DNA from: Mycobacterium sp. E2733
GTDB lineage: Bacteria > Actinomycetota > Actinomycetes > Mycobacteriales > Mycobacteriaceae
Reading direction: 5' to 3'
NCBI RefSeq assembly: GCF_001667585.1
Contig: NZ_LZJZ01000048.1
Location: 1-52,425 of the forward strand
Length of the DNA: 52,425 nt
Both the position numbers and the translations under genes were made by a program. Positions 1 through 7,965 of the stretch are shown piece after piece; the stretch's first letter is position 1, and each line of letters begins with the position of its first letter. The notes under the pieces were generated by a model. The model did not search any database and had not been told where the DNA came from. It worked only from the letters and a program-made list of their open reading frames with translations.

Positions 1-72
1 ACGGCTCCGCGATCATCCGGTTGCGGTCGGTCACGGTGATCAGTTCGTCGACCGTGCGCTCCACGGGCGCGG
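1..72 (-). other. Inverted thiolase fragment (fold-back artefact at left end)
   Basis: Read on the minus strand, these bases encode a peptide with the pattern VDELITVTDRNRMIAEP, which is the conserved block that should lie just upstream of the thiolase portion read on the plus strand from position 66. The fragment is therefore the right gene in the wrong orientation, with roughly 14 codons missing between the two pieces. The junction falls at or beside a perfect palindrome, GCGCGGCCGCGC, at 67-78. This looks like a snap-back chimera from amplification or assembly rather than a biological inversion. No start codon of the real gene is in the window. Confidence 0.7.
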
Positions 73-815
73 CCGCGCTACTGATGTCGGTCGACGCGGC
101 GCGTCGCCTCGGGGTGCCCGAGGAGAACTGGGTCTACCTGCACGGCCACGCCGATATCGAGGAACAGGCGCTGCTCGAGCGACCCGATCTTGGGCATGCG
201 CCGTCGCACGTGCTGGCGGTGCGCGAGGCGCTTGCGATGGCCGGCATCGGCGTCGACGACATCGCGACGTTCGATCTGTACAGCTGCTTTCCGGTGCCGG
301 TGTTCAACATCTGCGACGGCATGGGCATCGCGCCCGACGATCCACGCGGCCTCACCCTGACCGGGGGGCTGCCGTTCTTCGGCGGCGCCGGCAACAACTA
401 TTCGATGCATGCCGTCGCCGAGACCGTCGCGCAAATGCGAAGGGCGCCGGGAGGATTCGGCCTCGTAGGCGCCAACGGGGGCATCCTGAGCAAGTACTCG
501 GTCGGCGTGTACTCCACCACTCCGGCGGAGTGGGAGCCGGACCGCAGCGCGCAGGCGCAGGCGCAGGTCGCCGACTGGCCGACCGTGCCGGTGACTGAGC
601 AGGCCGATGGCGTCGGCACCGTCGAGACGTACACGGTGCGGCGCGACGACGGCCGCCCGACCGGGATCGTCGTCGGCCGGCTCGATGACGGCAGCCGGTT
701 CCTGTCCACCACCGAAGACGACGACCTCATCGCGCTGCTGATCGACGGCGACCCGCTCGGCCACTCGGTGCGGGTGCGCTCCTTCGACTACGGCAACCGC
801 TGCACGATGGCCTGA
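66..815 (+). CDS. Acetyl-CoA acetyltransferase / thiolase-like protein, 3' part
   Basis: This is the C-terminal part (about 250 residues) of a thiolase-superfamily protein of the acetyl-CoA acetyltransferase type common in actinobacteria. Genuine sequence starts near GAAALLMS at position 66. The frame is open to the left edge only because of the inverted fragment there, so a TTG start at 21 should not be used. Visible signatures are a thiolase C-terminal core with FDLYSCFPVPV and a glycine-rich GGLPFFGGAGNNYSMH stretch, followed by an OB-like tail (VETYTVRRDDG, GIVVGRLDDGSRF). The expected role is acyl-CoA C-C bond cleavage or formation in lipid metabolism. It is convergent with the next gene across a long stem-loop. 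The active-site cysteine region is outside the window. Confidence 0.75.
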   Translation, partial: GAAALLMSVDAARRLGVPEENWVYLHGHADIEEQALLERPDLGHAPSHVLAVREALAMAGIGVDDIATFDLYSCFPVPVFNICDGMGIAPDDPRGLTLTGGLPFFGGAGNNYSMHAVAETVAQMRRAPGGFGLVGANGGILSKYSVGVYSTTPAEWEPDRSAQAQAQVADWPTVPVTEQADGVGTVETYTVRRDDGRPTGIVVGRLDDGSRFLSTTEDDDLIALLIDGDPLGHSVRVRSFDYGNRCTMA

Positions 816-827
816 CGCCCCAGTGGT

Positions 828-883
828 GAGCAGACGCAAACTCGCATAGGTCCGGGGCGCCGCATGCGATTTTGCGTCTGCTC
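828..883. terminator. Long intergenic stem-loop between convergent genes
   Basis: Two 20-bp arms (828-847 and 864-883) match as an inverted repeat with one mismatch around a 16-nt GC-rich loop. It sits between the stops of two convergent genes, so it could end transcription from both sides. There is no clear T-run, which is normal for mycobacterial terminators. The motif GAGCAGACGCAAA looks like a recurrent mycobacterial intergenic hairpin, but I could not check copy number. Confidence 0.55.
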
Positions 884-888
884 GCGCG

Positions 889-1737
889 TCAGACGAGGGC
901 GGCCAGCTTGCCGGCCAGGCGCTCCACGTAGGCGGCGATCTCGTCCTCGGGGCGGTCCGGCAGGCCGAACAGCACCTCGGTCACGCCCAGCTCGGCCCAC
1001 TTCGCCAGCTTCTCGGGGACCGGCTTGAAGTCGAGCGCCACGATCTGCGGGGCGCCGTCGCGGCCGGCGGCCGCCCAGGTGTCCTGCAGCAACTTCACCG
1101 GCTCGTCGATGTCGAAGTCGCGCGGGGTGGTGATCCAGCCGTCGGCGCTGCGGGCGATCCACTTGAAGTTCTTCTCGTTGCCGGCCGCGCCGACCAGCAC
1201 GGGGATGTGTGGCTGCACGGGCTTGGGCCACGCCCAGCTGGGCCCGAACTGGACGAACTCGCCGTCGTAGGCCGCTTCCTCTTTGGTCCACAGCTCCCGC
1301 ATGGCTTCGATGTATTCGCGCAGCATGGTGCGGCGCCGCCCGGGCGGCACGCCGTGGTCGGCGAGCTCGTCGGTGTTCCATCCGAATCCGACGCCGAGGC
1401 TGACGCGTCCGCCGGACAGATGGTCCAGGGTGGCAATGCTTTTCGCCAACGTGATCGGGTCGTGTTCGACGGGCAGCGCCACCGCGGTGGACAGCCGCAC
1501 CCGGGACGTGACGGCGCACGCCGCGCCCAGGCTTACCCATGGGTCTAGCGTCCGCATGTAGCGGTCGTCGGGCAGCGACGCGTCGCCCGTAGTCGGGTGC
1601 GCCGCCTCGCGCTTGATCGGGATGTGCGTGTGCTCTGGCACGTAGAAGGTTGTGAAGCCGTGGTCGTCGGCAAGCTTCGCGGCCGACGCCGGCGAGATGC
1701 CACGGTCGCTGGTAAAAAGCACAAGCCCGTAATCCAT
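889..1737 (-). CDS. LLM-class F420-dependent oxidoreductase (Rv0953c-like)
   Basis: This 282-residue protein belongs to the luciferase-like (TIM-barrel) flavin/F420 oxidoreductases; the length equals that of M. tuberculosis Rv0953c. The N-terminus [17 protein letters not shown] and internal blocks such as [12 protein letters not shown] are typical of F420-using members in actinobacteria. The ATG at 1737 was chosen because homology begins there; the open frame extends 40 codons further upstream but those residues are arginine/alanine-rich and not conserved. The substrate is unknown. A palindrome matching the published KstR consensus lies 10 bp upstream of the start codon, suggesting control with sterol catabolism genes. 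Confidence 0.85.
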   Translation of the reverse strand: MDYGLVLFTSDRGISPASAAKLADDHGFTTFYVPEHTHIPIKREAAHPTTGDASLPDDRYMRTLDPWVSLGAACAVTSRVRLSTAVALPVEHDPITLAKSIATLDHLSGGRVSLGVGFGWNTDELADHGVPPGRRRTMLREYIEAMRELWTKEEAAYDGEFVQFGPSWAWPKPVQPHIPVLVGAAGNEKNFKWIARSADGWITTPRDFDIDEPVKLLQDTWAAAGRDGAPQIVALDFKPVPEKLAKWAELGVTEVLFGLPDRPEDEIAAYVERLAGKLAALV

Positions 1738-1746
1738 GGAGAGAAT

Positions 1747-1760
1747 TAGAACGTGTTCTA
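1747..1760. promoter_or_regulatory. KstR-like operator
   Basis: TAGAACGTGTTCTA fits the published KstR consensus TNNAACNNGTTNNA at every fixed position and has perfect 6-bp half sites. It lies between the minus-strand oxidoreductase start (1737) and the plus-strand gene at 1971, closer to the former. KstR is the TetR-family repressor of cholesterol catabolism genes in mycobacteria. Binding itself is inference. Confidence 0.65.
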
Positions 1761-1970
1761 CCTTCGCTGAGCAAGCCGCCGCCGCAGCCGTCCAAGCCGG
1801 TCGGCACGGCACCGGCGTTCCGAAGTGCGCTAGCGTGGTTGATCGACCGCGTCGCAACGCAACCGCCGGGCACGGCGTTTATGGAACGGCGCGCCCGCAA
1901 GCACAGCGTCGCGACGCAACTGTGGCGCCCGCAAAGGCACTTCAAGGCACTGGAAGCAACAGGAGGAGCC

Positions 1971-2861
1971 ATGACCTACTCGCCCGGTAGCCCCGGATAT
2001 CAGCCCGCACAACAACCCGGGGGCTCCTACGCAGGCGCCACACCGTCGTTCACCAAGGACGACGACGGCACCACGAAGCTCCCGCTCTACCTGAACATCG
2101 CGGTGGTCGTGTTCGGCCTGGCGGTGTTTCTGCTGAACTTCGGGCCGACGTTCACCCTCGGGGCCGACCTCGGCCCGGGCGTCGGCGGACGCGCCGGCGA
2201 CGCGGGTACCGCGGTCATCGTCGCGGTGCTGGCCGCGCTGCTCGCGGGCCTGAGCCTGCTGCCGAAGGCCAAGAGCTACACCGGAGTCGTCGCGGTCATC
2301 GCGGTGCTGGGTGCGCTGCTGGCCATCACCGAGACCATCAACCTGCCCGCCGGTTTTGCGATCGGCTGGGCGATGTGGCCCCTGGTGGCGTGCAGCGTGC
2401 TGGAGGCGATCGCCGCCGTCGTCGTCCTCCTGCTGGAATCGGGCGTGATCACGGCGCCGGCACCGCGGCCCAAGTACGACCCCTACGCCCAGTACGGCCA
2501 GTACGGCCAGTACGGGCAGTACGGCCAGCAGCCCTACTACGGTCAACCCGGGCAGCAGCAGTCGCCGCAGCACCCCGGGTACGGATCGCAGTACGGCGGT
2601 TATCCGGCCAGTCAGGCGCCGGCCCAAAGCGCGGTTCCGACCGGCGGTTTCGGTGCCCAGCCGCAGTCCGGCCCCCAAGCGACCGCGCAGCAGGGACCGT
2701 CCACGCCGCCCACCGGCTTCCCGAGCTTCAGCCCGCCGCCCGCGTCCGGCGCGAGCTCCGAGGGTTCGGCACCCAACTACTCCAGCCAGGGTGGCGGCCA
2801 GCAGCCGTACGGCCAGGAGCAGCAGCCGCCCTCTTCGTCGTCGGGTCCAGCGCCCTCCTAA
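1971..2861 (+). CDS. DUF5336 membrane protein (Rv0954 / 34 kDa antigen-like)
   Basis: A 296-residue integral membrane protein. About 35 polar N-terminal residues are followed by four predicted transmembrane segments (roughly residues 40-165), then a long low-complexity tail rich in Gln, Tyr, Gly, Pro and Ser. This plan matches Rv0954 and the mycobacterial 34 kDa antigenic proteins (DUF5336). The ATG at 1971 is preceded by a strong AGGAGGAG ribosome site and starts the conserved [12 protein letters not shown] sequence. The tail holds a 9-bp tandem repeat coding YGQ units. In M. tuberculosis the family has been linked to the cell division/envelope area, but function is not established here. Confidence 0.85.
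   Translation: MTYSPGSPGYQPAQQPGGSYAGATPSFTKDDDGTTKLPLYLNIAVVVFGLAVFLLNFGPTFTLGADLGPGVGGRAGDAGTAVIVAVLAALLAGLSLLPKAKSYTGVVAVIAVLGALLAITETINLPAGFAIGWAMWPLVACSVLEAIAAVVVLLLESGVITAPAPRPKYDPYAQYGQYGQYGQYGQQPYYGQPGQQQSPQHPGYGSQYGGYPASQAPAQSAVPTGGFGAQPQSGPQATAQQGPSTPPTGFPSFSPPPASGASSEGSAPNYSSQGGGQQPYGQEQQPPSSSSGPAPS
2490..2525 (+). repeat. 9-bp in-frame tandem repeat (YGQ units)
   Basis: Four consecutive copies of CAGTACGGC (one with a G for C) encode repeated QYG units in the tail of the DUF5336 protein. Because the unit is a multiple of three, copy-number change would alter tail length without breaking the frame. Confidence 0.8.
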
Positions 2862-2888
2862 CCGTGCGCCCTCGCGCCTAGTCGGGAT

Positions 2889-4277
2889 GTGCGCCAAAGA
2901 GTGAAAAGGGTGTTGGAAGGCGCGGACAACCGGCCAGCGGGCGCCCGCCAGGCACGTGACCTCGTCCGGGTAGCGTTCGGCCCGGCGGTGGTGGCCTTGG
3001 TCATCATCGCCGCGGTCACGTTGTTGCAGTTGTTGATCGCCAACAGCGACATGACCGGGGCACTCGGCGCGATCGCCAGCATGTGGCTGGGCGTGCACCA
3101 GGTGCCGATCTCGATCGGCGGCCGCGAACTGGGCGTCATGCCGCTGCTGCCGGTGCTGATCATGATCTGGGCCACTGCACGCAACACGGCGCGGGCCACC
3201 TCTCCCTATTCCTCGTGGTTGGTCGTCCGCTGGGTGGTCGCTTCGGCGCTGGGCGGCCCGTTGCTGATCGCGGCGATCGCCCTGGCCGTCATCCACGACG
3301 CGTCGTCGGTCATCACCGAGCTGCAGACGCCCAGCGCCCTGCGGGCGTTCACCAGCGTGCTCGTCGTGCATGCCCTCGGCGCCGCGATCGGCGTGTGCTC
3401 CCGGGTGGGACGGCGGGCGTTGGCGGCGTCGTCACTGCCGTTCTGGCTCGGCGATGCCCTGCGGGCCGCGTCGGCCGGTGTGCTGGCGTTGCTCGGGCTC
3501 TCCGGCATGGTCACGGCGGCTTCGCTGGTGGTGCATTGGGCGACGATGCAAGACCTCTACGGGATCACCGATTCGATATTCGGGCAGTTCAGCCTGACGG
3601 TGCTGTCCATGTTGTACGCGCCCAACGTCATTGTCGGCACCTCGGCGATGGCGGTGGGGTCCAGCGCTCACCTCGGTTTCGCGACGTTCAGTTCGTTCAC
3701 CGTCTTCGGCGGCGACATCCCGGCGCTGCCGATCTTGGCCGCGGCCCCCCACCCGCCGCTCGGCCCGGTGTGGGTGGCCCTGCTCATCATCGGCGCGTCG
3801 TCCGGGGTGGCGGTCGGGCAGCAATGCGCGCGGCGTGCACTTCCGCTGATTCCGGCAATGGCCAAGCTTCTGGTCGCTTCCGTCGCCGGGGCGCTGGCGA
3901 TGTGCCTGCTCGCATACGGCGGCAGCGGCCGGCTGGGAAACTTCGGTGACGTCGGCGTCGATCAGGGTGCCCTGCTGATCGGGGTGTTCTTCTGGTTCTC
4001 GGTCGTCGGCGGGATCACGCTCGTGATGAGCGGCGGCGTCAGGGCCCGGCCCCGGCGGCCCAAGCCCGCGCCCGCCGCTGCCGAAGAACCGGCGGACTTT
4101 GCCGGCGCCTTCGACGCAGCGGACGACGAACCGCCGCCCGTCTTCGCCGATCCAGACGACTTCGCCGCGCATGACACAGCGGGCAGTGACGGCGACGCAG
4201 AGGTGGGCGACGGCGACACCGCGGCGCCCCCCGACGAGGCGCAGCCGACCGCGACCGACCGCGAGCCCGGCGAGTAG
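2889..4277 (+). CDS. DUF6350 polytopic membrane protein (Rv0955-like)
   Basis: A 462-residue protein with about nine or ten hydrophobic segments between residues 25 and 385 and a disordered, highly acidic Ala/Asp/Glu/Pro tail from about residue 395. It corresponds in position and sequence to Rv0955 (DUF6350), whose function is unknown. GTG at 2889 gives the longest frame; a GTG at 2901 is a possible alternative. The gene follows the DUF5336 gene by 27 bp on the same strand, so the two are probably co-transcribed. The conserved [19 protein letters not shown] segment is the first membrane helix. Confidence 0.8.
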   Translation: MRQRVKRVLEGADNRPAGARQARDLVRVAFGPAVVALVIIAAVTLLQLLIANSDMTGALGAIASMWLGVHQVPISIGGRELGVMPLLPVLIMIWATARNTARATSPYSSWLVVRWVVASALGGPLLIAAIALAVIHDASSVITELQTPSALRAFTSVLVVHALGAAIGVCSRVGRRALAASSLPFWLGDALRAASAGVLALLGLSGMVTAASLVVHWATMQDLYGITDSIFGQFSLTVLSMLYAPNVIVGTSAMAVGSSAHLGFATFSSFTVFGGDIPALPILAAAPHPPLGPVWVALLIIGASSGVAVGQQCARRALPLIPAMAKLLVASVAGALAMCLLAYGGSGRLGNFGDVGVDQGALLIGVFFWFSVVGGITLVMSGGVRARPRRPKPAPAAAEEPADFAGAFDAADDEPPPVFADPDDFAAHDTAGSDGDAEVGDGDTAAPPDEAQPTATDREPGE

Positions 4278-4284
4278 CTCCCAC

Positions 4285-4290
4285 TAGGCT
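4285..4290 (+). promoter_or_regulatory. -10 element, probable leaderless purN start
   Basis: TAGGCT fits the mycobacterial TANNNT -10 pattern and ends 8 nt before the purN GTG. No Shine-Dalgarno is visible, so transcription probably begins at the start codon. Confidence 0.4.
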
Positions 4291-4298
4291 CTCTGCTT

Positions 4299-4946
4299 GT
4301 GGCCGAACCGCTCCATGTGCCCCCGAGTGCGCCGGCGCGGGTGGTGGTGCTGGCATCGGGCACCGGGTCGCTGCTGAGCTCCCTGCTCGACGCCGCCGTC
4401 GGCGACTACCCCGCCCGGGTGGTCGCGGTCGGCGCCGATCGCGAGTGCCTGGCCACCGAGATCGCCGCGAGGGCGGCGCTGCCGACGTTTACCGCCCGGC
4501 TGAGCGATCACCCGGACCGCGCCGCCTGGGATGCCGCGGTCACCGAAGCCACCGCCGCGCACTCGCCCGACCTGGTGGTGTCCGCAGGATTCATGAAAAT
4601 ACTTGGGCCCCAGTTCCTTTCACGTTTCTACGGCCGGATCATCAATACCCATCCGGCATTGTTGCCGGCGTTCCCGGGTGCGCACGGCGTGGCCGACGCG
4701 TTGGCCTACGGTGTCAAGGTCACAGGTTGTACGGTTCACCTGGTGGACGCCGGGACGGACACCGGGCCGATCCTGGCGCAGCAATCCGTCCCGGTGCTCG
4801 ACGGCGACAGCGAAGAGACCCTGCATGAACGCATCAAGGTCACCGAACGGAAGCTCCTGGTGGACGTGGTGGCCGAGATCGCGACCGGCGGCCTGACCCT
4901 GGTCGGGAGAACAGCGACGATCGGACGAAAGGCGACCGAGCGATGA
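4299..4946 (+). CDS. purN: Phosphoribosylglycinamide formyltransferase
   Basis: This 215-residue enzyme transfers the formyl group from 10-formyltetrahydrofolate to glycinamide ribonucleotide, step 3 of purine synthesis. The N-terminal [12 protein letters not shown] is the phosphate-binding loop, and the catalytic set Asn116, His118 (in [14 protein letters not shown]) and Asp154 (in [10 protein letters not shown]) is intact. The GTG start at 4299 is chosen by homology and by a -10 box spaced for leaderless transcription. Its stop overlaps the purH start by 4 nt (ATGA), so the two purine genes are translationally coupled. Confidence 0.95.
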   Translation: MAEPLHVPPSAPARVVVLASGTGSLLSSLLDAAVGDYPARVVAVGADRECLATEIAARAALPTFTARLSDHPDRAAWDAAVTEATAAHSPDLVVSAGFMKILGPQFLSRFYGRIINTHPALLPAFPGAHGVADALAYGVKVTGCTVHLVDAGTDTGPILAQQSVPVLDGDSEETLHERIKVTERKLLVDVVAEIATGGLTLVGRTATIGRKATER

Positions 4947-6538
4947 GCACCGACGACTGGCCGGAGACGGCGAAGAGGCCGATTCACCGCGCGCTGATCA
5001 GCGTCTACGACAAGACCGGGCTGGTCGAACTCGCCCGGGGACTGGCGGAGGCGGGCGTCGAGATCGTCTCGACCGGGTCGACGGCGAAGACCATTGCCGG
5101 GAAAGGGATTCCGGTCACGCGGGTAGAGGAGCTGACCGGCTTTCCCGAGGTGCTCGACGGGCGGGTCAAGACGCTGCACCCGCGCGTGCATGCCGGTCTG
5201 CTGGCCGATCTCCGCAAGCCCGAACACGCCGCGGCGCTCGAAGAACTGGGCGTTGCGGCGTTCGAACTCGTCGTCGTCAACCTGTACCCGTTCAGCGAGA
5301 CCGTCGACTCCGGCGCCAGCATCGACGACTGCGTCGAGCAGATCGACATCGGCGGGCCGTCGATGGTCCGCGCGGCCGCGAAGAACCACCCCAGCGTGGC
5401 GGTGATCACCGACCCGCTCGGCTATGACGGCGTGCTCGCCGCGGTACGCCACGGCGGCTTCACCCTCGCCGAGCGCAAAAAGCTGGCGGCGCTGGCGTTT
5501 CAACACACCGCCGAATACGACATCGCCGTGGCGGGCTGGATGGAGTCGACGCTGGCGCCCGAGCACCCGCCGACGGCGTTCCCCAAGTGGTTGGGGCGCA
5601 GCTGGAGCCGCTCGACGATGCTGCGCTATGGCGAAAACCCGCACCAGCAGGCGGCGCTCTACAGCGACCCCGGCGCCTGGCCGGGACTGGCGCAGGCCGA
5701 GCAGCTGCACGGAAAAGAGATGTCCTACAACAACTTCACCGACGCGGACGCGGCCTGGCGGGCCGCCTTCGACCACGAACAGACCTGCGTCGCAATCATC
5801 AAGCACGCCAACCCCTGCGGGATCGCCATCTCGTCGGAATCGGTGGCCGACGCGCACCGCAAGGCGCACGAATGCGACCCGCTGAGCGCCTTCGGCGGCG
5901 TCATCGCGGCGAACACCGAAGTCAGCCTCGAGATGGCCGACTATGTGAGCACCATCTTCACCGAGGTCATCGTCGCGCCCGCGTACGCGCCGGAGGCCCT
6001 GGAAGCCCTGACGCGCAAGAAGAACATCCGGGTGCTGCTGGCATCCGAGCCGCTGACCGGCGGCACCGAGCTGCGGCCGATCAGCGGTGGGCTGCTGGTG
6101 CAGCAGCGTGATGAGCTCGACGCGCACGGCGACAACCCGGCGAACTGGACGCTGGCGACGGGATCACCGGCCGATCCGGCCACGCTGACCGACCTGGTCT
6201 TCGCGTGGCGGGCATGCCGCGCGGTCAAGTCGAACGCCATCGTGATCGCCCGCGGCGGCGCGACCATCGGCGTCGGCATGGGACAGGTGAACCGGGTGGA
6301 CGCAGCCCGGCTGGCCATTGAAAGAGGGAATGCGCGCGGCGACGACCGGGTCCGCGGCGCCGTGGCCGCATCGGACGCGTTCTTTCCGTTCCCCGACGGG
6401 CTCGAGACGCTGACCGCGGCCGGGGTGAAAGCGATAGTGCACCCCGGCGGGTCGGTGCGTGACGAGGAGGTGACCGCGGCGGCGGCCAGCGCCGGCGTCA
6501 CGTTGTACCTCACCGGGGCCCGCCACTTCGCACACTGA
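4943..6538 (+). CDS. purH: Bifunctional AICAR transformylase / IMP cyclohydrolase
   Basis: A 531-residue enzyme for the last two steps of IMP synthesis. The N-terminal third is the MGS-like IMP cyclohydrolase domain ([22 protein letters not shown]-type loop, [13 protein letters not shown]). The remainder is the AICAR formyltransferase domain, recognised by [24 protein letters not shown] with the catalytic Lys-His pair, [13 protein letters not shown], and the C-terminal [11 protein letters not shown] and [11 protein letters not shown]. Full length for the family. It starts within the last codons of purN. Confidence 0.97.
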   Translation: MSTDDWPETAKRPIHRALISVYDKTGLVELARGLAEAGVEIVSTGSTAKTIAGKGIPVTRVEELTGFPEVLDGRVKTLHPRVHAGLLADLRKPEHAAALEELGVAAFELVVVNLYPFSETVDSGASIDDCVEQIDIGGPSMVRAAAKNHPSVAVITDPLGYDGVLAAVRHGGFTLAERKKLAALAFQHTAEYDIAVAGWMESTLAPEHPPTAFPKWLGRSWSRSTMLRYGENPHQQAALYSDPGAWPGLAQAEQLHGKEMSYNNFTDADAAWRAAFDHEQTCVAIIKHANPCGIAISSESVADAHRKAHECDPLSAFGGVIAANTEVSLEMADYVSTIFTEVIVAPAYAPEALEALTRKKNIRVLLASEPLTGGTELRPISGGLLVQQRDELDAHGDNPANWTLATGSPADPATLTDLVFAWRACRAVKSNAIVIARGGATIGVGMGQVNRVDAARLAIERGNARGDDRVRGAVAASDAFFPFPDGLETLTAAGVKAIVHPGGSVRDEEVTAAAASAGVTLYLTGARHFAH

Positions 6539-6561
6539 ACGCTCAGCGCGTGGCGGCTTTC

Positions 6562-6576
6562 CGCTACGCGTAGCGT
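6562..6576 (+). promoter_or_regulatory. Palindrome and -10 element before the AAA+ gene
   Basis: CGCTACGCGTAGCG at 6562-6575 is a perfect palindrome. Its right half contains TAGCGT (6571-6576), a TANNNT -10 box placed 6 nt before the GTG at 6583, which suggests a leaderless transcript. The palindrome could be an operator overlapping the promoter. Confidence 0.4.
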
Positions 6577-6582
6577 GGAGTG

Positions 6583-7965
6583 GTGCCATCACCCAGCAAT
6601 CTGCCCCGCACCGTCGGCGAGCTGCGTGCCGCCGGCCATCGTGAACGGGGAGTCAAACAGGAAATTCGGGAAAACCTGCTGACCGCATTGGCCGAGGGCG
6701 ACGATGTTTGGCCGGGAATCCTGGGCTTCGAGGACACCGTCCTGCCCCAGCTGGAGCGGGCGCTCATCGCCGGACATGACTTCGTGCTCCTCGGCGAACG
6801 TGGTCAGGGCAAGACCCGTCTCCTGCGGGCGCTGACCGGGCTGCTTGACGAGTGGACACCCGTGATCGCCGGGGCGGAACTGGGCGAGCATCCCTACTCG
6901 CCGATCACGCCGGAGTCGATCCGCAAGGCCGCCACCCTGGGCGACGACCTGCCGGTGGAGTGGAAGCACCGCAGCGAGCGCTACACCGAGAAGCTGGCAA
7001 CCCCCGACACCAGCGTCGCGGACCTCGTCGGCGACATCGACCCGATCAAGGTCGCCGAAGGCCGCACCCTCGGGGACCCGGAAACCATCGCCTACGGCTT
7101 GATCCCCCGCGCACACCGCGGCATCGTCGCCGTCAACGAGCTTCCCGACCTCGCCGAGCGCATCCAGGTGTCGATGCTCAACGTGATGGAGGAGCGCGAC
7201 ATCCAGGTCCGTGGCTACACGCTGCGCCTGCCGCTGGACGTGTTGGTGGTCGCCAGCGCCAACCCCGAGGACTACACGAACCGGGGCCGCATCATCACGC
7301 CGCTCAAAGACCGGTTTGGTGCCGAGATTCGCACCCACTATCCGCTGGAGCTGGAGGCGGAGGTGGGTGTCATCGTCCAGGAGGCGCACCTGTCCGCGCA
7401 GGTGCCCGATTACCTGATGCAGGTGATCGCCCGGTTCGCCCGGTATCTGCGCGAGTCCAACTCCGTCGACCAACGCTCCGGGGTGTCGGCGCGGTTCGCG
7501 ATCGCCGCGGCCGAAACCGTGGCCGCCGCCGCCCGGCACCGCGGCGCGGTGCTGGGGGAGACGGATCCGGTGGCCCGCGTGGTCGACCTCGGCACGGTGA
7601 TCGACGTCCTGCGCGGCAAGCTGGAATTCGAGTCCGGTGAGGAGGGCCGCGAGCAGGCCGTGCTCGAACACCTGCTGCGCCGCGCGACGGCCGACACCGC
7701 GTCGCGGGTGCTCGGTGGCATCGACGTCGGGTCGTTGGTGTCCGCGGTCGAGGGCGGTTCGGCGGTCACGACGGGTGAGCGGGTGTCGGCCAAGGACGTA
7801 CTGGCCGCGGTTCCCGCCCTGCCCGTGGTGGAGAAGATCGCCGCCAAGGTCAACGCCCAGTCGGAGGGCGAACGCGCCGCGGCGCTGGAACTCGCGCTGG
7901 AGGCGTTGTATCTGGCCAAGCGGATCGACAAGGTATCCGGGGAGGGTCAAACCGTCTATGGCTGA
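6583..7965 (+). CDS. AAA+ ATPase, MoxR/magnesium-chelatase-like (Rv0958)
   Basis: A 460-residue AAA+ ATPase with Walker A GERGQGKT at about residues 71-78 and an ATP-binding core followed by sensor/lid helices. It is annotated in M. tuberculosis as a possible magnesium chelatase subunit, but pairing with a von Willebrand A protein in an otherwise non-tetrapyrrole context is the MoxR/VWA arrangement, in which the ATPase remodels or inserts a cofactor in a partner. Two adjacent GTG codons (6580, 6583) could start it; 6583 is preferred because of the -10 spacing. It overlaps the VWA gene by 8 nt. Confidence 0.85.
   Translation: MPSPSNLPRTVGELRAAGHRERGVKQEIRENLLTALAEGDDVWPGILGFEDTVLPQLERALIAGHDFVLLGERGQGKTRLLRALTGLLDEWTPVIAGAELGEHPYSPITPESIRKAATLGDDLPVEWKHRSERYTEKLATPDTSVADLVGDIDPIKVAEGRTLGDPETIAYGLIPRAHRGIVAVNELPDLAERIQVSMLNVMEERDIQVRGYTLRLPLDVLVVASANPEDYTNRGRIITPLKDRFGAEIRTHYPLELEAEVGVIVQEAHLSAQVPDYLMQVIARFARYLRESNSVDQRSGVSARFAIAAAETVAAAARHRGAVLGETDPVARVVDLGTVIDVLRGKLEFESGEEGREQAVLEHLLRRATADTASRVLGGIDVGSLVSAVEGGSAVTTGERVSAKDVLAAVPALPVVEKIAAKVNAQSEGERAAALELALEALYLAKRIDKVSGEGQTVYG

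Noticed and set aside
21..65. TTG start and first codons of the left-end frame
   Set aside because: The peptide before position 66 is not thiolase-like on this strand; the bases encode thiolase in reverse.
1830..3371. A 513-codon minus-strand open frame opposite the DUF5336 and DUF6350 genes
   Set aside because: Arg/His/Asp-rich shadow of two well-supported membrane protein genes.
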